From Serilophus lunatus (lineage: Eukaryota; Chordata; Aves; Passeriformes; Eurylaimidae), in assembly GCA_013399895.1 (NCBI GenBank), contig VXBA01000888.1, positions 751-64,750 of the forward strand: a stretch of 64,000 nucleotides of DNA, given 5' to 3'. Made by a program: the position numbers and the translations under genes. The notes beneath the pieces were generated by a model. It made no database searches, had not been told where the DNA came from, and saw nothing but the letters and a program-made list of their open reading frames with translations. How positions within the stretch are numbered: position 1 is the stretch's first letter; each line of letters begins with the position of its first letter. Shown in pieces: positions 24,241 to 37,600 of this stretch.

Positions 24241-24789
24241 AACCTCCATCACCATTCTCCTTATCTGTGTTACTACATCCATGGAGCAAGCCAGAGAACC
24301 AGATTTCTCTTACCTTTTTTCCCCTCTCCCAAGGTAAGCTGGGAAAGGCAAAGAGACTGCCTAATCTGATTTTTGTAAAGTAAATCTGATTATGAAAGTG
24401 GCAAGTGCTTGCTAATGTAATCAGCATTTCAAAATATGTACAATTTTAATGAAAAACCTGACCAATGCTTCCTAAGCATACGTTCATCCCCAACTTTCTT
24501 TTATCTGCAATGTATTTTCTGTGCTGTCATCTCTATTTTTTGTCTCTTGTCTCTTATTGTCTCTCGGCTTTTTCTGTCAACCAAAGACACTTGGCCAGTA
24601 GAAAGAAAAGAAAGAAGTATCAACTGAGTTGTTTTGATATACACAAGTAGCAACTAGAAGAAGGACCAAGTAAATCATGTGAGGAAGTAAACTTTGTTTT
24701 CACCATTAAGAAGGTATTAGACAAGGGCAAAATAACTACCTCTGAGTGATCAGCTACTCAAAATTATTGTGAGAGAGAAGGGAATGAAA

Positions 24790-27010
24790 ACTATTTACGA
24801 GATGTGAAAACCAGTTCTTGCATAATGTTACTTGCATAATGAGGGGCAGAAATGGACACATGATGAGACACAGGCAAATTCCAGTGAAAAAGAAGGTGTA
24901 CATGAGTGATGCCAACAAAACCTATTGTGCTGCAGAAAGGAACACTTCCAATGAGAAGCAAAAAAGCTATGTGATGCAAAAGTGGCAAAAATACTTTCTG
25001 AGGAGATACAGAATGAGAGATGATTCATAAAAATGAATGCATATGTAAAAGTGAAAAGTAAAACCTTTAAAAGTTATAGGTGAGTAGGAAAAGGCATGAT
25101 GAAATGGAAAAATCATAAAGAAATGCAAGTGTGTAAGAAGAGGAAAAAGTGAAAGAAATGTGGAAAACATTCCACACTGATGTGTATTAAAAACGCGTAA
25201 ACAAAAGGAAATACAAATAAAAATACACATAAAGTTATGTAAAAAAGGAAATAACCTGAGGAAATGAGTAGTCTAAGTGAGGTGATAGAAATAAAAGATT
25301 AAAAAAGAGGTCGAAATGAAAGGCACTTGTTCTTAGAAAGTAAAAATTAAATGGTGCAAACTAAAAAGTGGCAAGTGAGAAATAAGAGATGCAAGAATAC
25401 ATGAAAGAGGATATGAGTGCCCATGATAAAAAAGTTAAAAATAGATGTTGAGCTACAGAGTTCAACATATCTTTAAAGAGTAGGTGTTAGAGATGAAAAT
25501 TCATACTGAGTTAAAAAAGTGAAATGCTTCAATGAGGGGCAAAAAGAAAATCATGAGATGTGTAATTTGAGACCTAATAAATTGTAAAAAAAAAGAAAAG
25601 AAAAAGAAAACCAAAACTTGTACTAAGAACACAGATAACAAAAGGAAAACCAGAAAAAATATAATAAGACAAAAAAGGAATGGATTATGAGATGAACAAA
25701 AATCACATCTGGTGCACATGAATCTGCCCAAAACCACGAACAGGTACTCATAAGTAGAAAAATGCAATATAAACAATGCGTAGGGACTTCTAAAATGGAA
25801 AAGCATAATGGCATTTTAAAGATACGTGAGGAAAAAGATGTGAATAATAAGCTGCATAATGAAATGCAGAACAGATATGAGCATTGAAAGACGAGAGGCA
25901 AAAGATCTAAAATGGGTAATGTTACACACTGAAGGATGTAAGCTAAAAAATCAAACCAGGTTGTTCCTTCAGGAAAATTTCTAAGAAAAATTGACATTTG
26001 GTAAGAAAATTAAATTTGTAATATTATATCATTCAAATGAGTAATGAGAGATTAAAAGAATAAGTTTATTGAGGTGCAAAAGAAAGACAGTTTACCCAGG
26101 AGCAAGAAAGTATTACAGATTTAAAAAATCATAGTAGGATTTGAGAAGGAATATATGAAATTTACTGAAAGATGTTAAGAAATTAACTAAAGAATGTGAG
26201 AAAAAGAAAATACACAGAGAAATCTGAAAGCTCACTCTCAGAATGCAATGCATAGTCTGTAATGGGCAGCAAAAAGGAAATTGGCTAATAAGAGATGATA
26301 GATGAAATTCCTAATTAGATCTAAAAGCACATAATGAGAGGCTGAAGCAAAACAAAACAGTGAAATAAAAATGAACATGCACAGCAAAAATCAAAACTGG
26401 AAAATAGAAATGAGATAAAAAAATACATTCCTACTGAGATGCAGAATCAAAAAAGTAAGTCATGAGATGTGAAAAGGAAAACTCATAACAGGATTGGACA
26501 TCAGAAATACATAATAAGTTGAAAAATTCTAGTTAGCCATGAAATAAAAAATCTGAGAGAGTAATGATAGGCAAGACTACAAATGCACCTTTAAGAACAA
26601 AGAGGAAAAAATTAAATATGATTTGAAGCTAAGTAGTGAATCCTATGGTGCAGAATGGATGAAGAATGAATTAAGAAAGACTGAATGCATGATGAAAAAG
26701 CTGCAAGAAGCTCTGAAAAAATCAGTGTATGATGAGAAGGAAACCCCCCAGTGTGCGAAGTGAAATATGTAGTGAGGGTCTCGAAAATGAGTAACGAGAT
26801 GTGAAAGATAAATAAAATGATTTGTGATAACAATCATTCATAATGACAAGCAAAAACAAGACTAGAAATTCTAATGCAGCATGACATGTGAATTGCCGAA
26901 GGAGATACAATAGCTGAGATGCATAATGGAATATGGAAAGAGAAATATATAATGAAGTGTGAAATGAAAACATGTACCATAATAAAACATGCATTGCAAG
27001 CTATTTTGTC
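24790..27010. repeat. Degenerate purine-rich tandem-repeat field, about 2.2 kb
   Basis: The whole stretch is A- and G-rich on the plus strand. In the line 25081-25140 I count 29 A, 17 G, 11 T and 3 C. A core like [C/T]AT[A/G]ATGAGATG[T/C][G/A]AAA recurs throughout at spacings of roughly 20-30 bases. Clear copies: ACGAGATGTGAAAA at 24797-24810 and ACGAGATGTGAAAG at 26794-26807; CATGAGATGTGAAAA at 26461-26475; AATGAGGGGCAGAAA at 24838-24852 and AATGAGGGGCAAAAA at 25531-25545; CATAATGAGAG at 26329-26339. The units are heavily diverged and vary in length, as in an old mini-satellite. The minus-strand frames of 66-124 codons inside it are Phe/Leu/Ser-rich artefacts of the pyrimidine bias. Confidence 0.7.
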
Positions 27011-27309
27011 TTAGACGGACAGAAGAATACAAAACAGCAAGAAAATGGAACAATACAGGGGCTGAACTCACAAAACTGAAACATTCAAGAAGTTCAAAGC
27101 AGGAATTTTACTGAAATATTTGAACAATGGGGTTAATTATGAAGTCACTGGCTGTTGGGAGTTTATTTTACCGAGCCTTTGGTTTTGAGCTCGCCCTACT
27201 TCTTGATATAAGAAGGATCTGACACCGTTTGCATACTGACATTCAGTTGATAACAATACTGTAACATGTCAGCTTCACTCTGTGTGGCATCATCTCTTAC
27301 ATGCCATAG

Positions 27310-27457
27310 CAATAGGCTGCACCAGCAGATTATACAGGAGAAACCGCCTTCGGGAATTCTTCCTCAGGCTTGTCAAGGCCACCAAGCAGCATATTAGTTA
27401 CAGCCCTAAAGCATTTGTGCCCAGGCCCATCAGCAGAAGCGTGGATGACTTGGTCAG
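27310..27457 (+). CDS. Candidate internal exon of an unidentified protein-coding gene
   Basis: Unidentified; a candidate only. The frame runs 27309-27457 without a stop and ends at a strong donor (GTCAG|GTAAGG, intron starting at 27458), leaving the last codon split after two bases. Two acceptors are plausible: after CATGCCATAG (exon from 27310, preceded by the pyrimidine-rich CTTCACTCTG...CATCTCTTAC) or after CACCAGCAG (exon from 27329). The predicted peptide of about 49 residues is strongly basic at its start (RLYRRNRLREFFLRLVKATK) and continues with a Ser/Pro segment containing PKAFVPRPISRSVDD. Its composition is protein-like and unlike the AT-driven frames nearby. The in-frame TAA just after the donor fits an intron start. 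I do not recognise the protein, and no partner exon was found. The A-rich tandem field lies directly upstream. Confidence 0.35.
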
Positions 27458-30400
27458 GTAAGGTCTAAAAAGAAATAGACATTAGGTGCAATTTTGGCAG
27501 GTTGATAGTACAGATAAACTATAGGCTTTAGTGCTCAAACAGGAAGGCAAAAATTTGCACTACGTTTTTGCTACTTCACACTTTTGTCGTGCCACACAAT
27601 ACATGTAAGACTAAATTCTGCAAGCAGCAACAGCATGTTTGGTCTTGAAGCCTGCTTGCAAAGCCTTGTGAGTGTGTCCTGCTTGAAATGCTGGGTCTGA
27701 TTGGCCCTGGCAGTGCCTTCTGGGATGTCTTGAGTTATCAGGCTGTGACTTTGATTTTCACCTATGAATATTTTATGCTAAAACAGGCCTGTTCTCTGGT
27801 ACCTACCCCAAAAGTAATAGGATGTTGGAATCATCTCATGTGCCCAGGATATTTCCATCCCACAGGCAACTCATTTTTCCAAAGACTCTCTAGGACAGGT
27901 AAGCTGCAGGTACTCATAAAGGAGGCTCATCATCCCTGCCAATGGTGCCTGCAAAGAGGGAAACCTCTGAAATGCAGGGAGGAGCAAGACTTGGATCATT
28001 CAGGATGCATGCCAGGGAGGCTACACAGCTACAGGCGTCTTAGGAGCACACTCTGCCTTAACAATGTGGGGCAGAAGGCTCTGTGGGATAAATGCAGGAG
28101 TGCTGAAGCAGTAACTCCGTCTGACTCATACAAGGCCATCTGACTCCTAAGCCAAGTCCTTCGCAGGCTGGTCAGAGACCGCACATCAGAAATGCAGTGT
28201 GACATAGGCTGACACCCCTGGTCAAGTGGCCTTATCAGGAGAGGTCACTACACAGAACACATACTGCCTTACTGCTGTTGCTTGTCACCAGCCATAAAAA
28301 AAGTCTGTCCAGGAAAGACCTGGTATTGAGGTTCCCAACATTCTTTTCATTTGGAGTAGCTTTTTGGAGTAAGAGTCTCAGTCTCTTCCAAGGAGCTGGC
28401 TAAAACAGAAAAGGGTGGTGCTGGCACTGACCTCTCTTTGGAAAATCTTGCTGTCTGTTGTAACAATATCAAGGCACACCATGATATAAAGCAGCTAAGT
28501 CATCAATCCTGGCTGTACAAGGGATCAGACTGGCATGCTTCTGGTGCTAGAGCAGGGTCCAGCTATTAAGCAGAAAAGCTCAAAGCCTTCACATGGTATC
28601 TCTAGGGCATTTCCTTGTTTTACTATTTGCCACTAACAAAAAGTGTTCCATGAACTTTGTAGCAGTCTAATAAGATATAAGGAGCAACTAAATGATCCAT
28701 TAGTCTCATCTTTGTCAGAGCCACTCAAAATCATACGCTTCCTTAAATCAACTGATCAACTGTGATCAACTTTATCTAAATGTAATCATACGCAGCCAGC
28801 TACTCTGTCTTACACTAAATACTATGCCTAGGATTACTGAAAGGGTAGAAAACAAAAGCCCCTTCCCTTCCCTTCCCTTCATGCGTGCCTGCCTCCCTCT
28901 CTCCTTCCTTGGGTTACTTTGAAGGTGGATGTTTGGAGAGGGTTTTTTAATAGGGATAGGCTTCTTTCTCCTCATTCCTGGTGCTTGGCTTTTCCTTTGT
29001 TCTCACACAAATTCAAACCAAACCCTGATTTCCTGAGAGGATCAACAATAGATTTGAAATGTCCAAGCCCTTTCATCTTGGACCCATCCCTCAAAAGGAG
29101 AAAGTACACCTCAAAAGCTGACTGTCATTTAAGCTTTAGGAAAAATTCCAGCTGACTGCAATAAAAATAGGATTTCAAAAATAACATTTTCTTGGCTTCA
29201 GAAACTCTGATCCTTTTAGTACAATAACCTGTAAAATTTGATCTGACAAGAGGCAAAACTCTCAATGGTATTAAGCTTACTAGACTGATTCAAAAGCTAA
29301 AGTAATACTGTGATTAGTGCATATTGCATGCATTAAGACCATAATAAATAAGAATGCAATCAGTTGCCAGCAGCAACTGGTAACTTGTCTTATGCTGTAG
29401 ATTCAATCCAAACTACTCACTGAACAGCAGGACACTTTCAAAAATGGATAATGTTTTGGATGAGAAATAACACCAAAATACAGGCTTTGATAATACAGAT
29501 AATAAAGATAACAGCTGAATAGGATAGAGAAACTGAATGCATATTTAGACTCTATTATCTTTCCACAGCATGTTTCCTTTCTATATATCCTGCAGCCCCC
29601 ATTTATACTGTCTGGTAAAAGACTATTAAAACTACGCTCAGTCAGCTACAGAAAATGCACACAGATTATTTTAAATAAATACGCATTCAACAGAACTCAG
29701 CTTTAATGGTCCAAGAAGAATTTTGGCAGAGCTAAAGACTAACATGAGGATTGTCTAGCTTTGATACAAAATTTACCAGTCAGTTGGTTAGTGAATGTTC
29801 TACCTCATGAAAATTTTGAATAGCTCCTCTTTTCTTGAGAAACTGAAGATGTCATAAAATAGTCATCTTCTTTAAGTGTAAGACATCTTTATGCATTCTG
29901 TGAGAACACATTATTTGTCCTATAAATAAAACAGGCTTAATTCTTGGAAAGGCACATGTACAGCTCACCTTAACCTCCAAAATTTTAAAGGGTTGTTATC
30001 ATAATCTTTGCTTGTAACTCCCCTCTAGCTCACCATTTTTTTTTCTTCAGTATGATGCTTCCATGGTTCTCCTGCTTGAGTGATATACAGCAGCACTACA
30101 GTCAATTGAACCTGAGCAGAAAGTTGCACCAAGGTCAGAAAATGCCTCAGAGAAAAGGGGAGTCCTTGGCTGGGCATTCCTGACTGAAACACATGGAACA
30201 TGCTTTTGCCTTCTATATTTTGTCAGGTTGCCATGAATCTAGAAAGCAGATGAGAGGAGTCTGGTATTAAACAAACCTCTGACACAAAACCCAGGTGTTC
30301 CAAGTGAGTTCACACTGACTGGCAAAGATTGCTTTGAGTGTGAGGAGTTCTCTAGAGGCCGCATTGAATAGCACAAGTGAAAAATAGAGTTCCTGTTGGA

Positions 30401-33400
30401 AGTTATGACTCCCACATTGCACATTGAATGCATCAACTAACACTTTATTGGAAGTGGTGGCAGGCTGAATTTTAACATTTTCATGCTCATAGACAAGTTA
30501 TGTATTTAGTATATAGTTAGGATTTACTAACATTTTTTTTATAAAGCTTGGTTTCTTCTAATTACATTTTTGTGAATCTTAAGATATTTGGACTTGAATC
30601 CCCTCATTTACATGTTTGTTGCAATTGACTGTTACATCTTTTATTTTTAGTTCATATAATACAGACATTTTCAAGATGGATGTGCCAAAACAAAATTTCC
30701 TCAGTTTGAAAAGAATAAGAGGTGGAAGGGGGAGGGAGGGGAGGAAGTGAGAAGAATAATCGTTTTTTATCAATTTTTGTTTTAAAAGCTTTATTACTTT
30801 TGCAGATGAAGGAGTTGCTACATATATAACATGGTTTTGTGGCTTGATATTGCCCAATTACATTGAAATTATTATCTTTTGGGAATGAGAAATCAGAAGT
30901 TCAGTTCATATACATTCAGAGGCTACAAAGTCTCTAAAGATGTGACCTTCACAGAGTATGGTCCACCATTTGCTCTTTTATATATCAGGCAAATGGCAAC
31001 TGCTCCATGAGCCACAAGGCACATCTGTAAGTATCTCCCTTCAGCATTGGGCTGAAAGGACTTTGCCTGCTGATGCTCCTCCTGATCGACAAAACAGAAA
31101 GGCCTTATTTGAGTTTCCTAGCACTTCCTGCTATGGCAAGGAACATGGAGAGAGACAGACATTTTTCCTGGTGATCCTTCTTGTAATGGGAATAGGAGTC
31201 CTAGAAGCAGATACAGGAACAGATTCCCAGCCTCTCTTTTCAGACAGATAGGGATGCCACTAGCAAAATGTAGGTCTTTTTTGTTTGGTTTTTTTCTGCA
31301 ACAGCAAGCTCATGTACACGCATCATGTACAAGGGGATAAAGGACTGTGCTGTGGCTCTTCAGTCCCCTAGCCAGCCAATGACTCATGCTTTAAGGAGGG
31401 CTAAAGTTTTTTAAAACATTTCCCACTAAATTCCAAGGCAATAATTCTAATCACACTTTATGCTTTAGCACACTTAGAAGAACAGCGTGATTTGGAAATG
31501 GCTCTTTTCAGAAAATGGCTTTGTAGAACACATTTGAAAGTGACTGCTTTCCTAAATGCAAATGTCTGAATTGCTCTAATTATCTAACTGGGAAAAAAGA
31601 GCCTTTTTTTAGACTGCCAATATCTGAAGAAATTGTGAAAGGACAGGACAGCTTCTCCCAGTATTCCTTTTTAGTATGCTTTCTATTCTAGTTCTAAATA
31701 CAAATAACCAGTGAGACTGCCAGTACTTTCATTCTGGTATTTAGTAATTAGATGTCTTTTTTTTAAAGTCTCTTTAAAAAAAGGAAAGGAAAAAAAATCG
31801 CAATTTTAATTTTCAGCTGGTAAATCCTAATTATGCTACATTGTCACACTGAAGATTGGAGCCCCTAAACATCACCAGAAGGAGTTCAGAGAAGTAAAAC
31901 AAAAGTCTCCAGTCTTCCTATTACCAACTTAACTTCTCTTTATTCTGACAGGTAAATAACATCCCTGTAGTAAGTACGTCTCTTTGCATGAAAAAGCAGT
32001 AACAGAAATTGTATTTTTAGTTTATTTTAATGTAATTTCATAGAAGGAAAATGGAAAAAAAAGGATCATGGCCACATCTGAGCTCCTTTAGAACATGACT
32101 TAGAGACTAAAACAGCTTCTACCCTCTGCTTACAGGTAGAAGCATGATCAAGACTGAATCTAGAGACCTCTGCTTGGTTCTCTGCTGCAGGTACGTGGGG
32201 GGACCCACTGCAACTTTTATTTAAAACTCTGAAGTGAACATTTTTCTGCAGTCAGTCAGCACCCACTTATCTCACTGAGCCTTCTACTGACAATATCAGA
32301 CAGAAAAAGATAGCCTGGATGTTTTTCCAAACTGCAGGAGAATATATGGCCTGTAGGTATTAAGAACTCTGTCTGAATGCTTACCATATGACCACCTACA
32401 TAACAGAAAAAGATACCTATTCTTCTCCTTATTTGCACTAGTAAGGAACTTCTGATACCCCAGCCAGTTCCCAAGACGGCTGCAGTGGGAAGCTCAGGTA
32501 CAGATAAATCTGAACAGATCCTAACGGAGCTGTCAATCCTGTCCGTGCATTTCTTACCTTTCAGCTGTTTCCCTTCCTACTATCACATTGTTTGCTGTCA
32601 GTTGTGCACTTGTGCTCCCATTTAAGTTGCCAGTCATGAAGATTTTCACAGCTGGAGGGCAGGTCTCTTCAGGTCCCCAGGTTAATCCTCTGCAATTCTG
32701 CTGCCTCATTATTTTGCAGCCGATAGGACAGAAGGCATAACAGCAAGAGGTTCGCTCTGCAGCTCCGTATAGCTCTGCTTGCATGGTACATGTTCTGGGA
32801 TTTACAGTTACAGGGGTTTCTCAGCATGTAAGAGGTCTTCCAATAGAGCCATTGGTTGAAGAAAGGAAAGCCATTGTAGGGGAATAAATGGACCTTGCAG
32901 GAGATGGTGAGGAGATAGGCTGATTTAAGGATTTTGGTAGCTGGGAGGCTTAGGATTGGATTTCCTTCTCTGTCCAGTCTTTCAGTGCACTTCATGCCCT
33001 GAAAGGATAACTGCTTAACAGGTGACTTGGAGACAGGGGAGGCAAGCTGTTAAGAAGGCTTGATGAGGAAAAAGTTTTGCCTTCTTTCGTGCCCGGCATA
33101 CACATACTGTTAAGTTTAGCGTACTCATCTTTGAAAAGAAATTTTTCTTAAGTCTTTCCACTGCCTGGTTTTCTGGGAGCAGCTGTGTTATCTTCTCTGC
33201 AATCATGCATACACCAACGTATATAGACTCAAGTAAATTATTTTTTGCACAATACTTGTCTTTCTTCTGCCATCCACTGTTCGATTTGCTCTGAATTGGA
33301 TGAGGAGGATGGAATAAATTGCACGTGGTAGGAACAAGGGAAAGACATAGATCTCTGGTCTACCCTGTGCTGACAAATTGACAGCACAGTGATGAGAGGG

Positions 33401-34623
33401 CATGGGGAAGTTCTGGTGAGTCCTAGATGATCTGTGGCAGGAGTAGTGCATGGGCATGGCAGACACAGCTTCAGGCCTCCACATCCAACAGCACTGGGGC
33501 TGAGCATGTGTTCCAGTAGGCACCAGCACAGCCATGCCCTGCCCAGAACTGGGGTTACAGTCAGGTACACAGCAAAGACAGGGTCAGATCCAGCCTAGAG
33601 ACAAGCCTAGCAACAGAATTCACATCAAGACAGACCCCTCTGCATTTCGGGGATGCACTCATCCAGGGCAGCCCCTGGAGTGTGCCTGGATCATCCCAAC
33701 GTTTTTGCAGTGTCCTCTGGGTTCTGGGACAGCCCCCAGCAACAATGGGAACACGGCTAGATTCTCTGAAGGAGGATTGCAGAGGCACACCTTAAGTACT
33801 AGTGACAAGTAGTGAAATAGACAGTGACTGTATAATTTACAGGGCTAACTACAGTCCCAGGTGTAGATATAGAGACATAGAAGTTAGGAGAGGGCTGAAA
33901 GCATCAAATCCTTCATAGGATGATAAAGCTGAAATTTTTATCTTTTGTCCATGCTAAGGACTCCCACTTTTTCTGGTAAAAATAAGAGTCTAGCTACATG
34001 ACTCCACAAAGTTTAAAATTATTTCTGTGAGTTGAGGAAATGGCTTTGCAGCTGTTTATTTCCCACTGTAGAGGGAGTTCTCAAATTCCGTGGGGCTGTT
34101 CGCAGACAACTCAGCTTCTTTCTCTCAGGTCTCCATGTGCTTCATGGCTCTCACAGTTTGGATCGCCATATGCAGAGGGCTACCTGCTTTCAAAAAGCAC
34201 TGAATATGCACCTTTAAGCATACGTTTTATTCAAATTAACCACACAGGCCAGTTTATATCTTCTTTTTTTTTGACAATACGCTAGGCTGTTCTTAACTTG
34301 ATTACTGGGGTTGTCCCAGAATTTTCCCTCACAATCATCTAAAGGTTTGGTGAATAATTCTAGCACATGGGACACATTTTCAAACGTGTCAGTCCCTTCT
34401 ACAGGTGGGGAATATGCCTCATTGTGTGTGCCCAGGACCACAGAGCAGAATGGATTCCTGTCCCTGCGGAGGACCTGAGGCAGGGCCTCTGTGTCTTTGC
34501 TATTGACCAGCATATTAAGCGTAGGTGCAAGATATTGACAGCAGAAGGGCTGCAGGGACATATTCTGCAAGATCATCCTCATTTTCCCCTGTGTTGCTCA
34601 GGGCAGGGGTAAAGGAGCTGGGA
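27458..34623. other. Unique DNA, nothing recognised beyond a short (CCCTTC)n
   Basis: About 7 kb of AT-rich sequence. It includes a small CCCTTC/CCTTC microsatellite at about 28859-28880, a GGGAGGGGG-type run at 30725-30745, and frames of up to 151 codons (27688-28143) with no familiar motif. If the exon at 27310 is real, this stretch would begin its downstream intron. Confidence 0.45.
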
Positions 34624-34677
34624 GTGAAGGCTCCTGTCCTACTTTTCTTAGTGAAGGCTCCTGTCCTACTTTTCTTA
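34624..34677. repeat. Perfect 27-bp tandem duplication
   Basis: The 27-base unit beginning GTGAAGGCTCCTGTCC occupies 34624-34650 and is repeated without change at 34651-34677. Perfect identity implies a recent local duplication. It falls inside an open frame (34525-34737), adding nine codons in frame, but there is no other sign of coding. Confidence 0.95.
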
Positions 34678-37600
34678 TTCATCTATGATGGTTCTTCTTA
34701 TCTAAAAGAAGATGGTGTATTAGACCAGGTAAAGTAAGAAGGTACCAGCTAGCCATTTCCTCTGTGGTTGCCATAGAATCTGGGTTATCTCATCCTTCTC
34801 ATCTATCCTGTGTGAGAGAGAAAACTTCCCTCCTTCTTGTACATCAGCTTTTTCTATTCCCATTAAACTATCATGAAATATTGCTGATTAAGATGTATAA
34901 AATGCACACATGTGAATGGATACATGTTGCTTATCTCATGTTAATGAACTTCCAACCCAAATCTCATCTTAAAGATCAAGAAATGCCACTACTAGATTTC
35001 AACTGTCAATTAGCAAATGTCTCCTTCTTACTATGCTTTTTACCTCACTTTTAAGAACATTAAGAGATCCAGTTCTTCAAAACAGAGAATACAGACCAAT
35101 GGTGTATTCTGCCAGTATAATTACTTCACAATAAATCAGGAATCAAAATTTGTGATAATCATTAAAAAATATTTTCTAGTTTTCACAAAATAGAGATTTG
35201 AGGCTCAGAAGTGATACCATAAAAACGCCTGGAAGAGTAGTTATCCATGGTTCTGTGAAAAACATCGATATGCTTGTACAAGTCATGAAAGCATTGTCCC
35301 TGATACAAATTGCTAAATAAGTATGTATTTTTCAATATATCTGCTGACAGTTCCTAAAACATTTCTGAAAACTGAAAATGAGAAGGAGTATTTTTTCAGT
35401 CTCACTTTTTTGTTTCTTCAATAGCACTGTTGAAGATGTAATTTATTTCTAGAATGGTTTAATGTAGTTATGACATAACCTTTGTGTCCTCATCATCTCT
35501 AAGGATATATACTCCTTGAGTATAACATAATAGCTCCCATTCAGTATGTGTTTCAAAAATGAATAAGATACAATATCAACTGATGTTGAAAAGTGGAATT
35601 TTCTTAACTTCGCATTATACTAAGAAAAAACTGGAAACAAGAAAACTTTTTTGTAATACCTTCCATAAGGGGCTTGAATTTCAAGTTAATACTGACATTT
35701 CTAACATTACAGGCTAGAAAAGGAAATATAAACATATATTAAAGCATACAGGAGAAGGGCACACTACCTAACATGGATTTTCTAGTACTTCCTTTTCCAT
35801 TTCTGCCTAGTAAACTGAAAATTGTTCAACTAAAGAACTTTTAAGGATAGCAATACTACATTCACCCAAAGATTGCTGTGACTCCATCAATTTCCACTGA
35901 GAATAAATCATCAAAATATACCTAGTTATTTGATAGAAAACTTTTTATTTTTCTGCACTGGTACCCTTAAGGGTTAAGTTTTAATCCTAGAATACAACTG
36001 GTACATGAGACAGCACTATCAAGAAACCACACTGGTGGTGTGGATAGGTGCACCCAAAATAGAATCATTCTTTCTAGCTTGAGTACGAGTAATACATAGT
36101 GACAGAAATTGCATTGTGGCAGATGAGGCCTCACTGCAGCAGTTTAAGAGATGATTGCCATGACTCTGTATCTGACACTAGCTTGATTTTTCTACTCCCT
36201 ACCAGTTAGCTGAACAGAATATGCTGTATTGCAGATATCTTAGACTGCACGTGAAGCTAGGTCTGCACTAGGGCATCTGAGCTATAACTGCTCATGTCTT
36301 CATTACTTTCATTTCCTGCATTAGGTAAGTAAGAAATTGTGTGGATATGCCTCCTCATATTTTCATTTGCTCCATAGATCTCCCCTGCATATTGACTTCA
36401 GAAGTAAAGCTCTGGTAACTGAACACTGCAAAAAGCAAAGGGCATCATAGATTTATTCACTGTTTTTACATGCAGAAAATTTCTGGAGTTGTGCCGAAAT
36501 ACTTAAAACAAGTATTTTCAACCTCGTAATTTAAAAAAAAAAAAAGTCTCCTGGAATTTCTCTTTTGAGTCAGTTAGCAGTTGAAAAATGCCCGTGGCAA
36601 CACGTCACGCATTTTAGGGTGCAGCATAACTCATGAAGATATGTAAAAGGATTTTTGTACAAATGTACTGTGTTTAACTAATAAGTAAAATGTTCACTGT
36701 TGGCTCACTCTATCCCCTAAAATAAGATTATGATTCTCTATTGCCCTTTTGTCAATTGCAATCACATGGAGATGACAGATGTCGATGGCTCCTGCTATGA
36801 CTGGGGATATCAATGTGAGTAGCTTGTGGCTGTATAGATATCATGCTGCTCATAAGCAGTGTAGGGCGAGGTTTGAAACCGAGTGTACAGATTCCTATCT
36901 GTTTTCAAACCAACAAATAGAATGATAGTTAAGAGAGCAATCATTTTGCAATAATTAACACTATTATTTCATGAACTCACACTGGTTTGCTTACTTGAAT
37001 TTATCTTGTTGTCCCTAGTATCTATTTCTAAATTGTGCATAGGCTGGCATGTAGCTGTACCAATATGTTCCTTTGGCTGATAGCAACTTAGAGAAAAACA
37101 TTAAAGGCCAGTAAAGGGACTATGTTAAAGGCCTCACTCTTAAAATGACTGTTCTATTAATAGAAGACTTAAATTAACACTTCTAAGCACAAAATAGAAT
37201 TAGTTCACAGATAACTTCACAAACAGATGAACTTTAAATATAGCCAGAAAACTGCTGAATGTTTCAGATAATGGCATATTTGTTTAAGAAAAAACACTGT
37301 TGTCATAAACATTCCTTGTGGCATCCAGATCAGTAGAGCACCATCAATACACGGCTGTACATGTGAGCTCGTTTAAGAATACTACTGTTGGGAGCATACT
37401 GGCTAGAAAAATATGAGTGATGAACTCTCTTTTTCTAAGAGTTCTCTCCACTCTTCTCCATTCCTTTTCTGAGAGGAGTGGAGAAGAAATTCACAACACA
37501 TTTCCAAAAGCGAATGGATTTCTTACTAAGACTGGGACAATTCAAACAGGCTGTGACACAAAGCTTCTTCATATCCTTTTTGTGAGAGACTCATCCTCTT

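Noticed and set aside
23606..24337. 243-codon frame as a protein-coding gene
   Set aside because: No start context, domain or splice evidence, and opposite-strand frames are similarly open. Kept only as an unclassified block.
25501..25997. Minus-strand frames of 101 and 124 hydrophobic residues as membrane proteins
   Set aside because: The Phe/Leu/Ser content follows directly from the pyrimidine-rich strand of the tandem-repeat field. Two overlapping frames show the same bias.
24790..27010. CRISPR array or prokaryotic repeat
   Set aside because: Units are degenerate and uneven in length, with no distinct spacers and no cas genes. The surrounding DNA is avian.
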